Below are positions 1 through 13,770 of a stretch of 64,000 bases of DNA, one piece after another. How positions within the stretch are numbered: the first letter of the stretch is position 1; each line of letters opens with the position of its first letter. The translations under genes and the position numbers were made by a program. The notes under the pieces are model-generated. The model had not been told where the DNA came from and did not search any database. It was given only the letters and a program-made list of their open reading frames with translations. Source of the DNA: Cladorhizidae sp. MBARI D1340-BT2 (lineage: Eukaryota > Porifera > Demospongiae > Poecilosclerida > Cladorhizidae); assembly GCA_028752905.1 (NCBI GenBank), contig JAQNBH010000014.1, forward strand, positions 29,006,168-29,070,167, in the 5' to 3' direction.

Positions 1-3000
1 CCTCGACATCACAGCATCTGAGGATTGGTGGAGTAGGCCTCGACATCACAGCATCTGAGGATTGGTGGGGTAGTCCTCAACATCACAGCATCTGAGGATT
101 GGTGGAGTAGTCCTCAACATCACAGCATCTGAGGATTGGTGGGGAGCCCTCAACATCACAGCATCTGAGGATTGGTGGGGTAGGCCTCAACATCACAGCA
201 CCTGAGGATTGGTGGGGTATCCCTTAACATCACAGCATCTGAGGATTGGTGGGGTAGTCCTCAACATCACAGCACCTGAGGATTGGTGGGGTAGTCCTCA
301 ACATCACAGCATCTGAGGATTGGTGGGGTAGCCCTCAACATCACAGCATCTGAGGATTGGTGGAGTATCCCTTAACATCACAGCATCTGAGGATTGGTGG
401 GGTATCCCTCAACATCACAGCATCTGAGGATTGGTGGAGTAGTCCTCAACATCACAGCATCTGAGGATTGGTGGGGTATCCCTCAACATCACAGCATCTG
501 AGGATTGGTGGGGTAGTCCTCAACATCACAGCATCTGAGGATTGGTGGGGTAGTCCTCAACATCACAGCATCTGAGGATTGGTGGAGTAGCCCTCAACAT
601 CACAGCATCTGAGGATTGGTGGGGTAGTCCTCAACATCACAGCATCTGAGGATTGGTGGGGTATCCCTTAACATCACAGCATCTGAGGATTGGTGGAGTA
701 GGCCTCGACATCACAGCATCTGAGGATTGGTGGAGTAGGCCTCGACATCACAGCATCTGAGGATTGGTGGGGTAGTCCTCAACATCACAGCATCTGAGGA
801 TTGGTGGAGTATCCCTCAACATCACAGCATCTGAGGATTGGTGGGGTAGTCCTCAACATCACAGCATCTGAGGATTGGTGGAGTAGTCCTCAACATAACA
901 GCATCTGAGGATTGGTGGAGTAGTCCTCAACATCACAGCATCTGAGGATTGGTGGGGTATCCCTCAACATCACAGCATCTGAGGATTGGTGGAATAGCCC
1001 TCAACATCACAGCATCTGAGGATTGGTGGGGGTAGTCCTCAACATCACAGCATCTGAGGATTGGTGGAGTATCCCTTAACATTACAGCATCTGAGGATTG
1101 GTGGGGTATCCCTCAACATCACAGCATCTGAGGATTGGTGGAGTAGTCCTCAACATCACAGCATCTGAGGATTGGTGGGGTATCCCTCAACATCACAGCA
1201 TCTGAGGATTGGTGGGGTAGTCCTCAACATCACAGCATCTGAGGATTGGTGGGGTAGTCCTCAACATCACAGCATCTGAGGATTGGTGGGGTATCCCTTA
1301 ACATCACAGCATCTGAGGATTGGTGCAGTAGGCCTCGACATCACAGCATCTGAGGATTGGTGGAGTAGGCCTCGACATCACAGCATCTGAGGATTGGTGG
1401 GGTAGTCCTCAACATCACAGCATCTGAGGATTGGTGGAGTATCCCTCAACATCACAGCATCTGAGGATTGGTGGGGTAGTCCTCAACATCACAGCATCTG
1501 AGGATTGGTGGAGTAGTCCTCAACATCACAGCATCTGAGGATTGGTGGGGAGCCCTCAACATCACAGCATATGAGGATTGGTGGGGTAGGCCTCAACATC
1601 ACAGCATCTGAGGATTGGTGGAGTAGTCCTCAACATCACAGCATCTGAGGATTGGTGGGGTATCCCTCAACATCACAGCATCTGAGGATTGGTGGAGTAG
1701 CCCTCAACATCACAGCACCTGAGGATTGGTGGGGTAGTCCTCAACAGCACAGCATCTGAGGATTGGTGGGGTATCCCTCAACATCACAGCATCTGAGGAT
1801 TGGTGGAGTAGTCCTCAACATCACAGCATCTGAGGATTGGTGGAGTAGCCTCAACATCACAGCACCTGAGGATTGGTGGGGTATCCTTCAACATCACAGC
1901 ACCTGAGGATTGGTGGGGTAGTCCTCAACAGCACAGCATCTGAGGATTGGTGGGGTATCCCTCAACATCACAGCACCTGAGGATTGGTGGAGTAGTCCTC
2001 AACATCACAGCATCTGAGGATTGGTGGGGTAGTCCTCAACATCACAGCATCTGAGGATTGGTGGGGTATCCCTTAACATCACAGCATCTGAGGATTGGTG
2101 GAGTAGGCCTCGACATCACAGCATCTGAGGATTGGTGGAGTAGGCCTCGACATCACAGCATCTGAGGATTGGTGGGGTAGTCCTCAACATCACAGCATCT
2201 GAGGATTGGTGGAGTATCCCTCAACATCACAGCATCTGAGGATTGGTGGGGTAGTCCTCAACATCACAGCATCTGAGGATTGGTGGGGTAGGCCTCAACA
2301 TCACAGCACCTGAGGATTGGTGGAGTAGCCTCAACATCACAGCATCTGAGGATTGGTGGGGTAGTCCTCAACATCACAGCATCTGAGGATTGGTGGAGTA
2401 GCCCTCAACATCACAGCATCTGAGGATTGGTGGGGTATCCCTCAACATCACAGCATCTGAGGATTGGTGGGGTAGCCATCGACATCACAGCATCTGAGGA
2501 TTGGTGGAGTAGTCCTCAACATCACAGCACCTGAGGATTGGTGGGGTAGTCCTCAACATCACAGCACCTGAGGATTGGTGGGGTAGTCCTCAACATCACA
2601 GCACCTGAGGATTGGTGGGGTGGCCCTCAACATCACAGCACCTGAGGATTGGTGGGGTGTTCCTCAACATCACAGCACCTGAGGATTGGTGGAGTAGCCT
2701 CAACATCACAGCACCTGAGGATTGGTGGGGTAGCCCTCAACAGCACAGCATCTGAGGATTGGTGGGGTAGTCCTCAACATCACAGCATCTGAGGATTGGT
2801 GGAGTAGCCCTCAACATCACAGCATCTGAGGATTGGTGGAGAAGCCCTCAACATCACAGCATCTGAGGATTGGTGGAGTAGTCCTCAACAGCACAGCATC
2901 TTAGGATTGGTGGGGTAGCCCTCAACATCACAGCATCTGAGGATTGGTGGAGTAGCCTCAACATCACAGCACCTGAGGATTGGTGGGGTAGTCCTCAACA

Positions 3001-6000
3001 TCACAGCATCTGAGGATTGGTGGGGTAGTCCTCAACATCACAGCACCTGAGGATTGGTGGGGTATCCCTCAACATCACAGCATCTGAGGATTGGTGGAGT
3101 AGTCCTCAACATCACAGCATCTGAGGATTGGTGGAGTAGCCCTCAACATCACAGCATCTGAGGATTGGTGGAGTAGTCCTTAACATCACAGCATCTGAGG
3201 ATTGGTGGGGTATCCCTCAACATCACAGCATCTGAGGATTGGTGGGGTATCCCTCAACATCACAGCATCTGAGGATTGGTGGGGTAGTCCTCAACATCAC
3301 AGCACCTGAGGATTGGTGGGGTAGTCCTCAACATCACAGCATCTGAGGATTGGTGGGGTAGTCCTCAACATCACAGCATCTGAGGATTGGTGGGGTAGTC
3401 CTCAACATCACAGCATCTGAGGATTGGTGGGGTATCCCTTAACATCACAGCATCTGAGGATTGGTGGAGTAGGCCTCGACATCACAGCATCTGAGGATTG
3501 GTGGAGTAGGCCTCGACATCACAGCATCTGAGGATTGGTGGGGTAGTCCTCAACATCACAGCATCTGAGGATTGGTGGAGTATCCCTCAACATCACAGCA
3601 TCTGAGGATTGGTGGGGTAGTCCTCAACATCACAGCATCTGAGGATTGGTGGAGTAGTCCTCAACATCACAGCATCTGAGGATTGGTGGGGAGCCCTCAA
3701 CATCACAGCATCTGAGGATTGGTGGGGTAGGCCTCAACATCACAGCACCTGAGGATTGGTGGGGTATCCCTTAACATCACAGCATCTGAGGATTGGTGGG
3801 GTAGTCCTCAACATCACAGCACCTGAGGATTGGTGGGGTAGTCCTCAACATCACAGCATCTGAGGATTGGTGGGGTAGCCCTCAACATCACAGCATCTGA
3901 GGATTGGTGGAGTATCCCTTAACATCACAGCATCTGAGGATTGGTGGGGTATCCCTCAACATCACAGCATCTGAGGATTGGTGGAGTAGTCCTCAACATC
4001 ACAGCATCTGAGGATTGGTGGGGTATCCCTCAACATCACAGCATCTGAGGATTGGTGGGGTAGTCCTCAACATCACAGCATCTGAGGATTGGTGGGGTAG
4101 TCCTCAACATCACAGCATCTGAGGATTGGTGGAGTAGCCCTCAACATCACAGCATCTGAGGATTGGTGGGGTAGTCCTCAACATCACAGCATCTGAGGAT
4201 TGGTGGGGTATCCCTTAACATCACAGCATCTGAGGATTGGTGGAGTAGGCCTCGACATCACAGCATCTGAGGATTGGTGGAGTAGGCCTCGACATCACAG
4301 CATCTGAGGATTGGTGGGGTAGTCCTCAACATCACAGCATCTGAGGATTGGTGGAGTATCCCTCAACATCACAGCATCTGAGGATTGGTGGGGTAGTCCT
4401 CAACATCACAGCATCTGAGGATTGGTGGAGTAGTCCTCAACATAACAGCATCTGAGGATTGGTGGGGAGCCCTCAACATCACAGCATCTGAGGATTGGTG
4501 TGGTAGTCCTCAACATCACAGCATCTGAGGATTGGTGGAGTAGGCCTCAACATCACAGCATCTGAGGATTGGTGGGGTATCCCTCAACATCACAGCATCT
4601 GAGGATTGGTGGAATAGCCCTCAACATCACAGCATCTGAGGATTGGTGGGGGTAGTCCTCAACATCACAGCATCTGAGGATTGGTGGAGTATCCCTTAAC
4701 ATCACAGCATCTGAGGATTGGTGGGGTATCCCTCAACATCACAGCATCTGAGGATTGGTGGAGTAGTCCTCAACATCACAGCATCTGAGGATTGGTGGGG
4801 TATCCCTCAACATCACAGCATCTGAGGATTGGTGGGGTAGTCCTCAACATCACAGCATCTGAGGATTGGTGGGGTAGTCCTCAACATCACAGCATCTGAG
4901 GATTGGTGGGGTATCCCTTAACATCACAGCATCTGAGGATTGGTGCAGTAGGCCTCGACATCACAGCATCTGAGGATTGGTGGAGTAGGCCTCGACATCA
5001 CAGCATCTGAGGATTGGTGGGGTAGTCCTCAACATCACAGCATCTGAGGATTGGTGGAGTATCCCTCAACATCACAGCATCTGAGGATTGGTGGGGTAGT
5101 CCTCAACATCACAGCATCTGAGGATTGGTGGAGTAGTCCTCAACATCACAGCATCTGAGGATTGGTGGGGAGCCCTCAACATCACAGCATCTGAGGATTG
5201 GTGGGGTAGGCCTCAACATCACAGCATCTGAGGATTGGTGGAGTAGTCCTCAACATCACAGCATCTGAGGATTGGTGGGGTATCCCTCAACATCACAGCA
5301 TCTGAGGATTGGTGGAATAGCCCTCAACATCACAGCATCTGAGGATTGGTGGGGGTAGGCCTCAACATCACAGCATCTGAGGATTGGTGGAGTAGTCCTC
5401 AACATCACAGCATCTGAGGATTGGTGGGGTATCCCTCAACATCACAGCATCTGAGGATTGGTGGAGTAGCCCTCAACATCACAGCACCTGAGGATTGGTG
5501 GGGTAGTCCTCAACAGCACAGCATCTGAGGATTGGTGGAGTAGCCTCAACATCACAGCACCTGAGGATTGGTGGGGTATCCTTCAACATCACAGCACCTG
5601 AGGATTGGTGGGGTAGTCCTCAACAGCACAGCATCTGAGGATTGGTGGGGTATCCCTCAACATCACAGCACCTGAGGATTGGTGGAGTAGTCCTCAACAT
5701 CACAGCATCTGAGGATTGGTGGGGTAGTCCTCAACATCACAGCATCTGAGGATTGGTGGGGTATCCCTTAACATCACAGCATCTGAGGATTGGTGGAGTA
5801 GGCCTCGACATCACAGCATCTGAGGATTGGTGGAGTAGGCCTCGACATCACAGCATCTGAGGATTGGTGGGGTAGTCCTCAACATCACAGCATCTGAGGA
5901 TTGGTGGAGTATCCCTCAACATCACAGCATCTGAGGATTGGTGGGGTAGTCCTCAACATCACAGCATCTGAGGATTGGTGGAGTAGTCCTCAACATCACA

Positions 6001-9000
6001 GCATCTGAGGATTGGTGGGGAGCCCTCAACATCACAGCATCTGAGGATTGGTGGGGTAGGCCTCAACATCACAGCACCTGAGGATTGGTGGGGTATCCCT
6101 TAACATCACAGCATCTGAGGATTGGTGGGGTAGTCCTCAACATCACAGCACCTGAGGATTGGTGGGGTAGTCCTCAACATCACAGCATCTGAGGATTGGT
6201 GGGGTAGCCCTCAACATCACAGCATCTGAGGATTGGTGGAGTATCCCTTAACATCACAGCATCTGAGGATTGGTGGGGTATCCCTCAACATCACAGCATC
6301 TGAGGATTGGTGGAGTAGTCCTCAACATCACAGCATCTGAGGATTGGTGGGGTATCCCTCAACATCACAGCATCTGAGGATTGGTGGGGTAGTCCTCAAC
6401 ATCACAGCATCTGAGGATTGGTGGGGTAGTCCTCAACATCACAGCATCTGAGGATTGGTGGAGTAGCCCTCAACATCACAGCATCTGAGGATTGGTGGGG
6501 TAGTCCTCAACATCACAGCATCTGAGGATTGGTGGGGTATCCCTTAACATCACAGCATCTGAGGATTGGTGGAGTAGGCCTCGACATCACAGCATCTGAG
6601 GATTGGTGGAGTAGGCCTCGACATCACAGCATCTGAGGATTGGTGGGGTAGTCCTCAACATCACAGCATCTGAGGATTGGTGGAGTATCCCTCAACATCA
6701 CAGCATCTGAGGATTGGTGGGGTAGTCCTCAACATCACAGCATCTGAGGATTGGTGGAGTAGTCCTCAACATAACAGCATCTGAGGATTGGTGGGGAGCC
6801 CTCAACATCACAGCATCTGAGGATTGGTGTGGTAGTCCTCAACATCACAGCATCTGAGGATTGGTGGAGTAGTCCTCAACATCACAGCATCTGAGGATTG
6901 GTGGGGTATCCCTCAACATCACAGCATCTGAGGATTGGTGGAATAGCCCTCAACATCACAGCATCTGAGGATTGGTGGGGGTAGTCCTCAACATCACAGC
7001 ATCTGAGGATTGGTGGAGTATCCCTTAACATCACAGCATCTGAGGATTGGTGGGGTATCCCTCAACATCACAGCATCTGAGGATTGGTGGAGTAGTCCTC
7101 AACATCACAGCATCTGAGGATTGGTGGGGTATCCCTCAACATCACAGCATCTGAGGATTGGTGGGGTAGTCCTCAACATCACAGCATCTGAGGATTGGTG
7201 GGGTAGTCCTCAACATCACAGCATCTGAGGATTGGTGGGGTATCCCTTAACATCACAGCATCTGAGGATTGGTGCAGTAGGCCTCGACATCACAGCATCT
7301 GAGGATTGGTGGAGTAGGCCTCGACATCACAGCATCTGAGGATTGGTGGGGTAGTCCTCAACATCACAGCATCTGAGGATTGGTGGAGTATCCCTCAACA
7401 TCACAGCATCTGAGGATTGGTGGGGTAGTCCTCAACATCACAGCATCTGAGGATTGGTGGAGTAGTCCTCAACATCACAGCATCTGAGGATTGGTGGGGA
7501 GCCCTCAACATCACAGCATCTGAGGATTGGTGGGGTAGGCCTCAACATCACAGCATCTGAGGATTGGTGGAGTAGTCCTCAACATCACAGCATCTGAGTG
7601 GTGGGGTATCCCTCAACATCACAGCATCTGAGGATTGGTGGAATAGCCCTCAACATCACAGCATCTGAGGATTGGTGGGGGTAGGCCTCAACATCACAGC
7701 ATCTGAGGATTGGTGGAGTAGTCCTCAACATCACAGCATCTGAGGATTGGTGGGGTATCCCTCAACATCACAGCATCTGAGGATTGGTGGAGTAGCCCTC
7801 AACATCACAGCACCTGAGGATTGGTGGGGTAGTCCTCAACAGCACAGCATCTGAGGATTGGTGGGGTATCCCTCAACATCACAGCATCTGAGGATTGGTG
7901 GAGTAGTCCTCAACATCACAGCATCTGAGGATTGGTGGAGTAGCCTCAACATCACAGGACCTGAGGATTGGTGGGGTATCCTTCAACATCACAGCACCTG
8001 AGGATTGGTGGGGTAGTCCTCAACAGCACAGCATCTGAGGATTGGTGGGGTATCCCTCAACATCACAGCACCTGAGGATTGGTGGAGTAGTCCTCAACAT
8101 CACAGCATCTGAGGATTGGTGGAGTAGCCTCAACATCACAGCACCTGAGGATTGGTGGGGTATCCTTCAACATCACAGCATCTGAGGATTGGTGGGGTAG
8201 TCCTCAACATCACAGCATCTGAGGTTGGTGGGGTATCCCTCAACATCACAGCACCTGAGGATTGGTGGGGTATCCCTCAACATCACAGCATCTGAGGATT
8301 GGTGGGGTATCCCTCAACATCACAGCATCTGAGGATTGGTGGAGTAGCCCTCAACATCACAGCACCTGAGGATTGGTGGGGTAGTCCTCAACAGCACAGC
8401 ATCTGAGGATTGGTGGGGTATCCCTCAACATCACAGCATCTGAGGATTGGTGGGGTAGTCCTCAACATCACAGCATCTGAGGATTGGTGGAGTAGCCCTC
8501 AACATCACAGCATCTGAGGATTGGTGGGGTATCCCTCAACATCACAGCATCTGAGGATTGGTGGGGTAGCCATCGACATCACAGCATCTGAGGATTGGTG
8601 GAGTAGTCCTCAACATCACAGCACCTGAGGATTGGTGGGGTAGTCCTCAACATCACAGCACCTGAGGATTGGTGGGGTAGTCCTCAACATCACAGCACCT
8701 GAGGATTGGTGGGGTGGCCCTCAACATCACAGCACCTGAGGATTGGTGGGGTGTTCCTCAACATCACAGCACCTGAGGATTGGTGGAGTAGCCTCAACAT
8801 CACAGCACCTGAGGATTGGTGGGGTAGCCCTCAACAGCACAGCATCTGAGGATTGGTGGGGTAGTCCTCAACATCACAGCATCTGAGGATTGGTGGAGTA
8901 GCCCTCAACATCACAGCATCTGAGGATTGGTGGAGAAGCCCTCAACATCACAGCATCTGAGGATTGGTGGAGTAGTCCTCAACAGCACAGCATCTTAGGA

Positions 9001-12000
9001 TTGGTGGGGTAGCCCTCAACATCACAGCATCTGAGGATTGGTGGAGTAGCCTCAACATCACAGCACCTGAGGATTGGTGGGGTAGTCCTCAACATCACAG
9101 CATCTGAGGATTGGTGGGGTAGTCCTCAACATCACAGCACCTGAGGATTGGTGGGGTATCCCTCAACATCACAGCATCTGAGGATTGGTGGAGTAGTCCT
9201 CAACATCACAGCATCTGAGGATTGGTGGAGTAGCCCTCAACATCACAGCATCTGAGGATTGGTGGAGTAGTCCTTAACATCACAGCATCTGAGGATTGGT
9301 GGGGTATCCCTCAACATCACAGCATCTGAGGATTGGTGGGGTATCCCTCAACATCACAGCATCTGAGGATTGGTGGGGTAGTCCTCAACATCACAGCACC
9401 TGAGGATTGGTGGGGTAGTCCTCAACATCACAGCATCTGAGGATTGGTGGGGTAGTCCTCAACATCACAGCATCTGAGGATTGGTGGGGTAGTCCTCAAC
9501 ATCACAGCATCTGAGGATTGGTGGGGTATCCCTTAACATCACAGCATCTGAGGATTGGTGGAGTAGGCCTCGACATCACAGCATCTGAGGATTGGTGGAG
9601 TAGGCCTCGACATCACAGCATCTGAGGATTGGTGGGGTAGTCCTCAACATCACAGCATCTGAGGATTGGTGGAGTATCCCTCAACATCACAGCATCTGAG
9701 GATTGGTGGGGTAGTCCTCAACATCACAGCATCTGAGGATTGGTGGAGTAGTCCTCAACATCACAGCATCTGAGGATTGGTGGGGAGCCCTCAACATCAC
9801 AGCATCTGAGGATTGGTGGGGTAGGCCTCAACATCACAGCACCTGAGGATTGGTGGGGTATCCCTTAACATCACAGCATCTGAGGATTGGTGGGGTAGTC
9901 CTCAACATCACAGCACCTGAGGATTGGTGGGGTAGTCCTCAACATCACAGCATCTGAGGATTGGTGGGGTAGCCCTCAACATCACAGCATCTGAGGATTG
10001 GTGGAGTATCCCTTAACATCACAGCATCTGAAGATTGGTGGGGTATCCCTCAACATCACAGCATCTGAGGATTGGTGGAGTAGTCCTCAACATCACAGCA
10101 TCTGAGGATTGGTGGGGTATCCCTCAACATCACAGCATCTGAGGATTGGTGGGGTAGTCCTCAACATCACAGCATCTGAGGATTGGTGGGGTAGTCCTCA
10201 ACATCACAGCATCTGAGGATTGGTGGAGTAGCCCTCAACATCACAGCATCTGAGGATTGGTGGGGTAGTCCTCAACATCACAGCATCTGAGGATTGGTGG
10301 GGTATCCCTTAACATCACAGCATCTGAGGATTGGTGGAGTAGGCCTCGACATCACAGCATCTGAGGATTGGTGGAGTAGGCCTCGACATCACAGCATCTG
10401 AGGATTGGTGGGGTAGTCCTCAACATCACAGCATCTGAGGATTGGTGGAGTATCCCTCAACATCACAGCATCTGAGGATTGGTGGGGTAGTCCTCAACAT
10501 CACAGCATCTGAGGATTGGTGGAGTAGTCCTCAACATAACAGCATCTGAGGATTGGTGGGGAGCCCTCAACATCACAGCATCTGAGGATTGGTGTGGTAG
10601 TCCTCAACATCACAGCATCTGAGGATTGGTGGAGTAGGCCTCAACATCACAGCATCTGAGGATTGGTGGGGTATCCCTCAACATCACAGCATCTGAGGAT
10701 TGGTGGAATAGCCCTCAACATCACAGCATCTGAGGATTGGTGGGGGTAGTCCTCAACATCACAGCATCTGAGGATTGGTGGAGTATCCCTTAACATCACA
10801 GCATCTGAGGATTGGTGGGGTATCCCTCAACATCACAGCATCTGAGGATTGGTGGAGTAGTCCTCAACATCACAGCATCTGAGGATTGGTGGGGTATCCC
10901 TCAACATCACAGCATCTGAGGATTGGTGGGGTAGTCCTCAACATCACAGCATCTGAGGATTGGTGGGGTAGTCCTCAACATCACAGCATCTGAGGATTGG
11001 TGGGGTATCCCTTAACATCACAGCATCTGAGGATTGGTGCAGTAGGCCTCGACATCACAGCATCTGAGGATTGGTGGAGTAGGCCTCGACATCACAGCAT
11101 CTGAGGATTGGTGGGGTAGTCCTCAACATCACAGCATCTGAGGATTGGTGGAGTATCCCTCAACATCACAGCATCTGAGGATTGGTGGGGTAGTCCTCAA
11201 CATCACAGCATCTGAGGATTGGTGGAGTAGTCCTCAACATCACAGCATCTGAGGATTGGTGGGGAGCCCTCAACATCACAGCATCTGAGGATTGGTGGGG
11301 TAGGCCTCAACATCACAGCATCTGAGGATTGGTGGAGTAGTCCTCAACATCACAGCATCTGAGGATTGGTGGGGTATCCCTCAACATCACAGCATCTGAG
11401 GATTGGTGGAATAGCCCTCAACATCACAGCATCTGAGGATTGGTGGGGGTAGGCCTCAACATCACAGCATCTGAGGATTGGTGGAGTAGTCCTCAACATC
11501 ACAGCATCTGAGGATTGGTGGGGTATCCCTCAACATCACAGCATCTGAGGATTGGTGGAGTAGCCCTCAACATCACAGCACCTGAGGATTGGTGGGGTAG
11601 TCCTCAACAGCACAGCATCTGAGGATTGGTGGAGTAGCCTCAACATCACAGCACCTGAGGATTGGTGGGGTATCCTTCAACATCACAGCACCTGAGGATT
11701 GGTGGGGTAGTCCTCAACAGCACAGCATCTGAGGATTGGTGGGGTATCCCTCAACATCACAGCACCTGAGGATTGGTGGAGTAGTCCTCAACATCACAGC
11801 ATCTGAGGATTGGTGGGGTAGTCCTCAACATCACAGCATCTGAGGATTGGTGGGGTATCCCTTAACATCACAGCATCTGAGGATTGGTGGAGTAGGCCTC
11901 GACATCACAGCATCTGAGGATTGGTGGAGTAGGCCTCGACATCACAGCATCTGAGGATTGGTGGGGTAGTCCTCAACATCACAGCATCTGAGGATTGGTG

Positions 12001-13770
12001 GAGTATCCCTCAACATCACAGCATCTGAGGATTGGTGGGGTAGTCCTCAACATCACAGCATCTGAGGATTGGTGGAGTAGTCCTCAACATCACAGCATCT
12101 GAGGATTGGTGGGGAGCCCTCAACATCACAGCATCTGAGGATTGGTGGGGTAGGCCTCAACATCACAGCACCTGAGGATTGGTGGGGTATCCCTTAACAT
12201 CACAGCATCTGAGGATTGGTGGGGTAGTCCTCAACATCACAGCACCTGAGGATTGGTGGGGTAGTCCTCAACATCACAGCATCTGAGGATTGGTGGGGTA
12301 GCCCTCAACATCACAGCATCTGAGGATTGGTGGAGTATCCCTTAACATCACAGCATCTGAGGATTGGTGGGGTATCCCTCAACATCACAGCATCTGAGGA
12401 TTGGTGGAGTAGTCCTCAACATCACAGCATCTGAGGATTGGTGGGGTATCCCTCAACATCACAGCATCTGAGGATTGGTGGGGTAGTCCTCAACATCACA
12501 GCATCTGAGGATTGGTGGGGTAGTCCTCAACATCACAGCATCTGAGGATTGGTGGGGTATCCCTTAACATCACAGCATCTGAGGATTGGTGCAGTAGGCC
12601 TCGACATCACAGCATCTGAGGATTGGTGGAGTAGGCCTCGACATCACAGCATCTGAGGATTGGTGGGGTAGTCCTCAACATCACAGCATCTGAGGATTGG
12701 TGGAGTATCCCTCAACATCACAGCATCTGAGGATTGGTGGGGTAGTCCTCAACATCACAGCATCTGAGGATTGGTGGAGTAGTCCTCAACATCACAGCAT
12801 CTGAGGATTGGTGGGGAGCCCTCAACATCACAGCATCTGAGGATTGGTGGGGTAGGCCTCAACATCACAGCATCTGAGGATTGGTGGAGTAGTCCTCAAC
12901 ATCACAGCATCTGAGGATTGGTGGGGTATCCCTCAACATCACAGCATCTGAGGATTGGTGGAATAGCCCTCAACATCACAGCATCTGAGGATTGGTGGGG
13001 GTAGGCCTCAACATCACAGCATCTGAGGATTGGTGGAGTAGTCCTCAACATCACAGCATCTGAGGATTGGTGGGGTATCCCTCAACATCACAGCATCTGA
13101 GGATTGGTGGAGTAGCCCTCAACATCACAGCACCTGAGGATTGGTGGGGTAGTCCTCAACAGCACAGCATCTGAGGATTGGTGGGGTATCCCTCAACATC
13201 ACAGCATCTGAGGATTGGTGGAGTAGTCCTCAACATCACAGCATCTGAGGATTGGTGGAGTAGCCTCAACATCACAGCACCTGAGGATTGGTGGGGTATC
13301 CTTCAACATCACAGCACCTGAGGATTGGTGGGGTAGTCCTCAACAGCACAGCATCTGAGGATTGGTGGGGTATCCCTCAACATCACAGCACCTGAGGATT
13401 GGTGGAGTAGTCCTCAACATCACAGCATCTGAGGATTGGTGGAGTAGCCTCAACATCACAGCACCTGAGGATTGGTGGGGTATCCTTCAACATCACAGCA
13501 TCTGAGGATTGGTGGGGTAGTCCTCAACATCACAGCATCTGAGGTTGGTGGGGTATCCCTCAACATCACAGCACCTGAGGATTGGTGGGGTATCCCTCAA
13601 CATCACAGCATCTGAGGATTGGTGGGGTATCCCTCAACATCACAGCATCTGAGGATTGGTGGAGTAGCCCTCAACATCACAGCACCTGAGGATTGGTGGG
13701 GTAGTCCTCAACAGCACAGCATCTGAGGATTGGTGGGGTATCCCTCAACATCACAGCATCTGAGGATTGG
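1..13770. repeat. A-type domain of the 37-bp array, with nested 2.3-6.1 kb duplications
   Basis: This part of the array is marked by units with CTTAAC and GGCCTCGAC. Three rare variants recur in the same order with the same spacing (60 and 445 bp): CATAAC at 4441, 6770 and 10535; GTGTGG at 4501, 6830 and 10595; TGCAGTAGG at 4946, 7275 and 11040. The first copy (CATAAC at 894, TGCAG at 1326) lacks two units. The offsets give a duplication of 2,329 bp (about 3360-5530 matching 5690-7860), one of 6,094 bp (about 2340-6440 matching 8430-12534), and one of 5,317-5,320 bp (about 7220-8450 matching 12540-13770). Boundaries are approximate. Copies differ by isolated changes, such as a 3-bp loss near 7598 and a G-to-A near 10031. 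Confidence 0.85.
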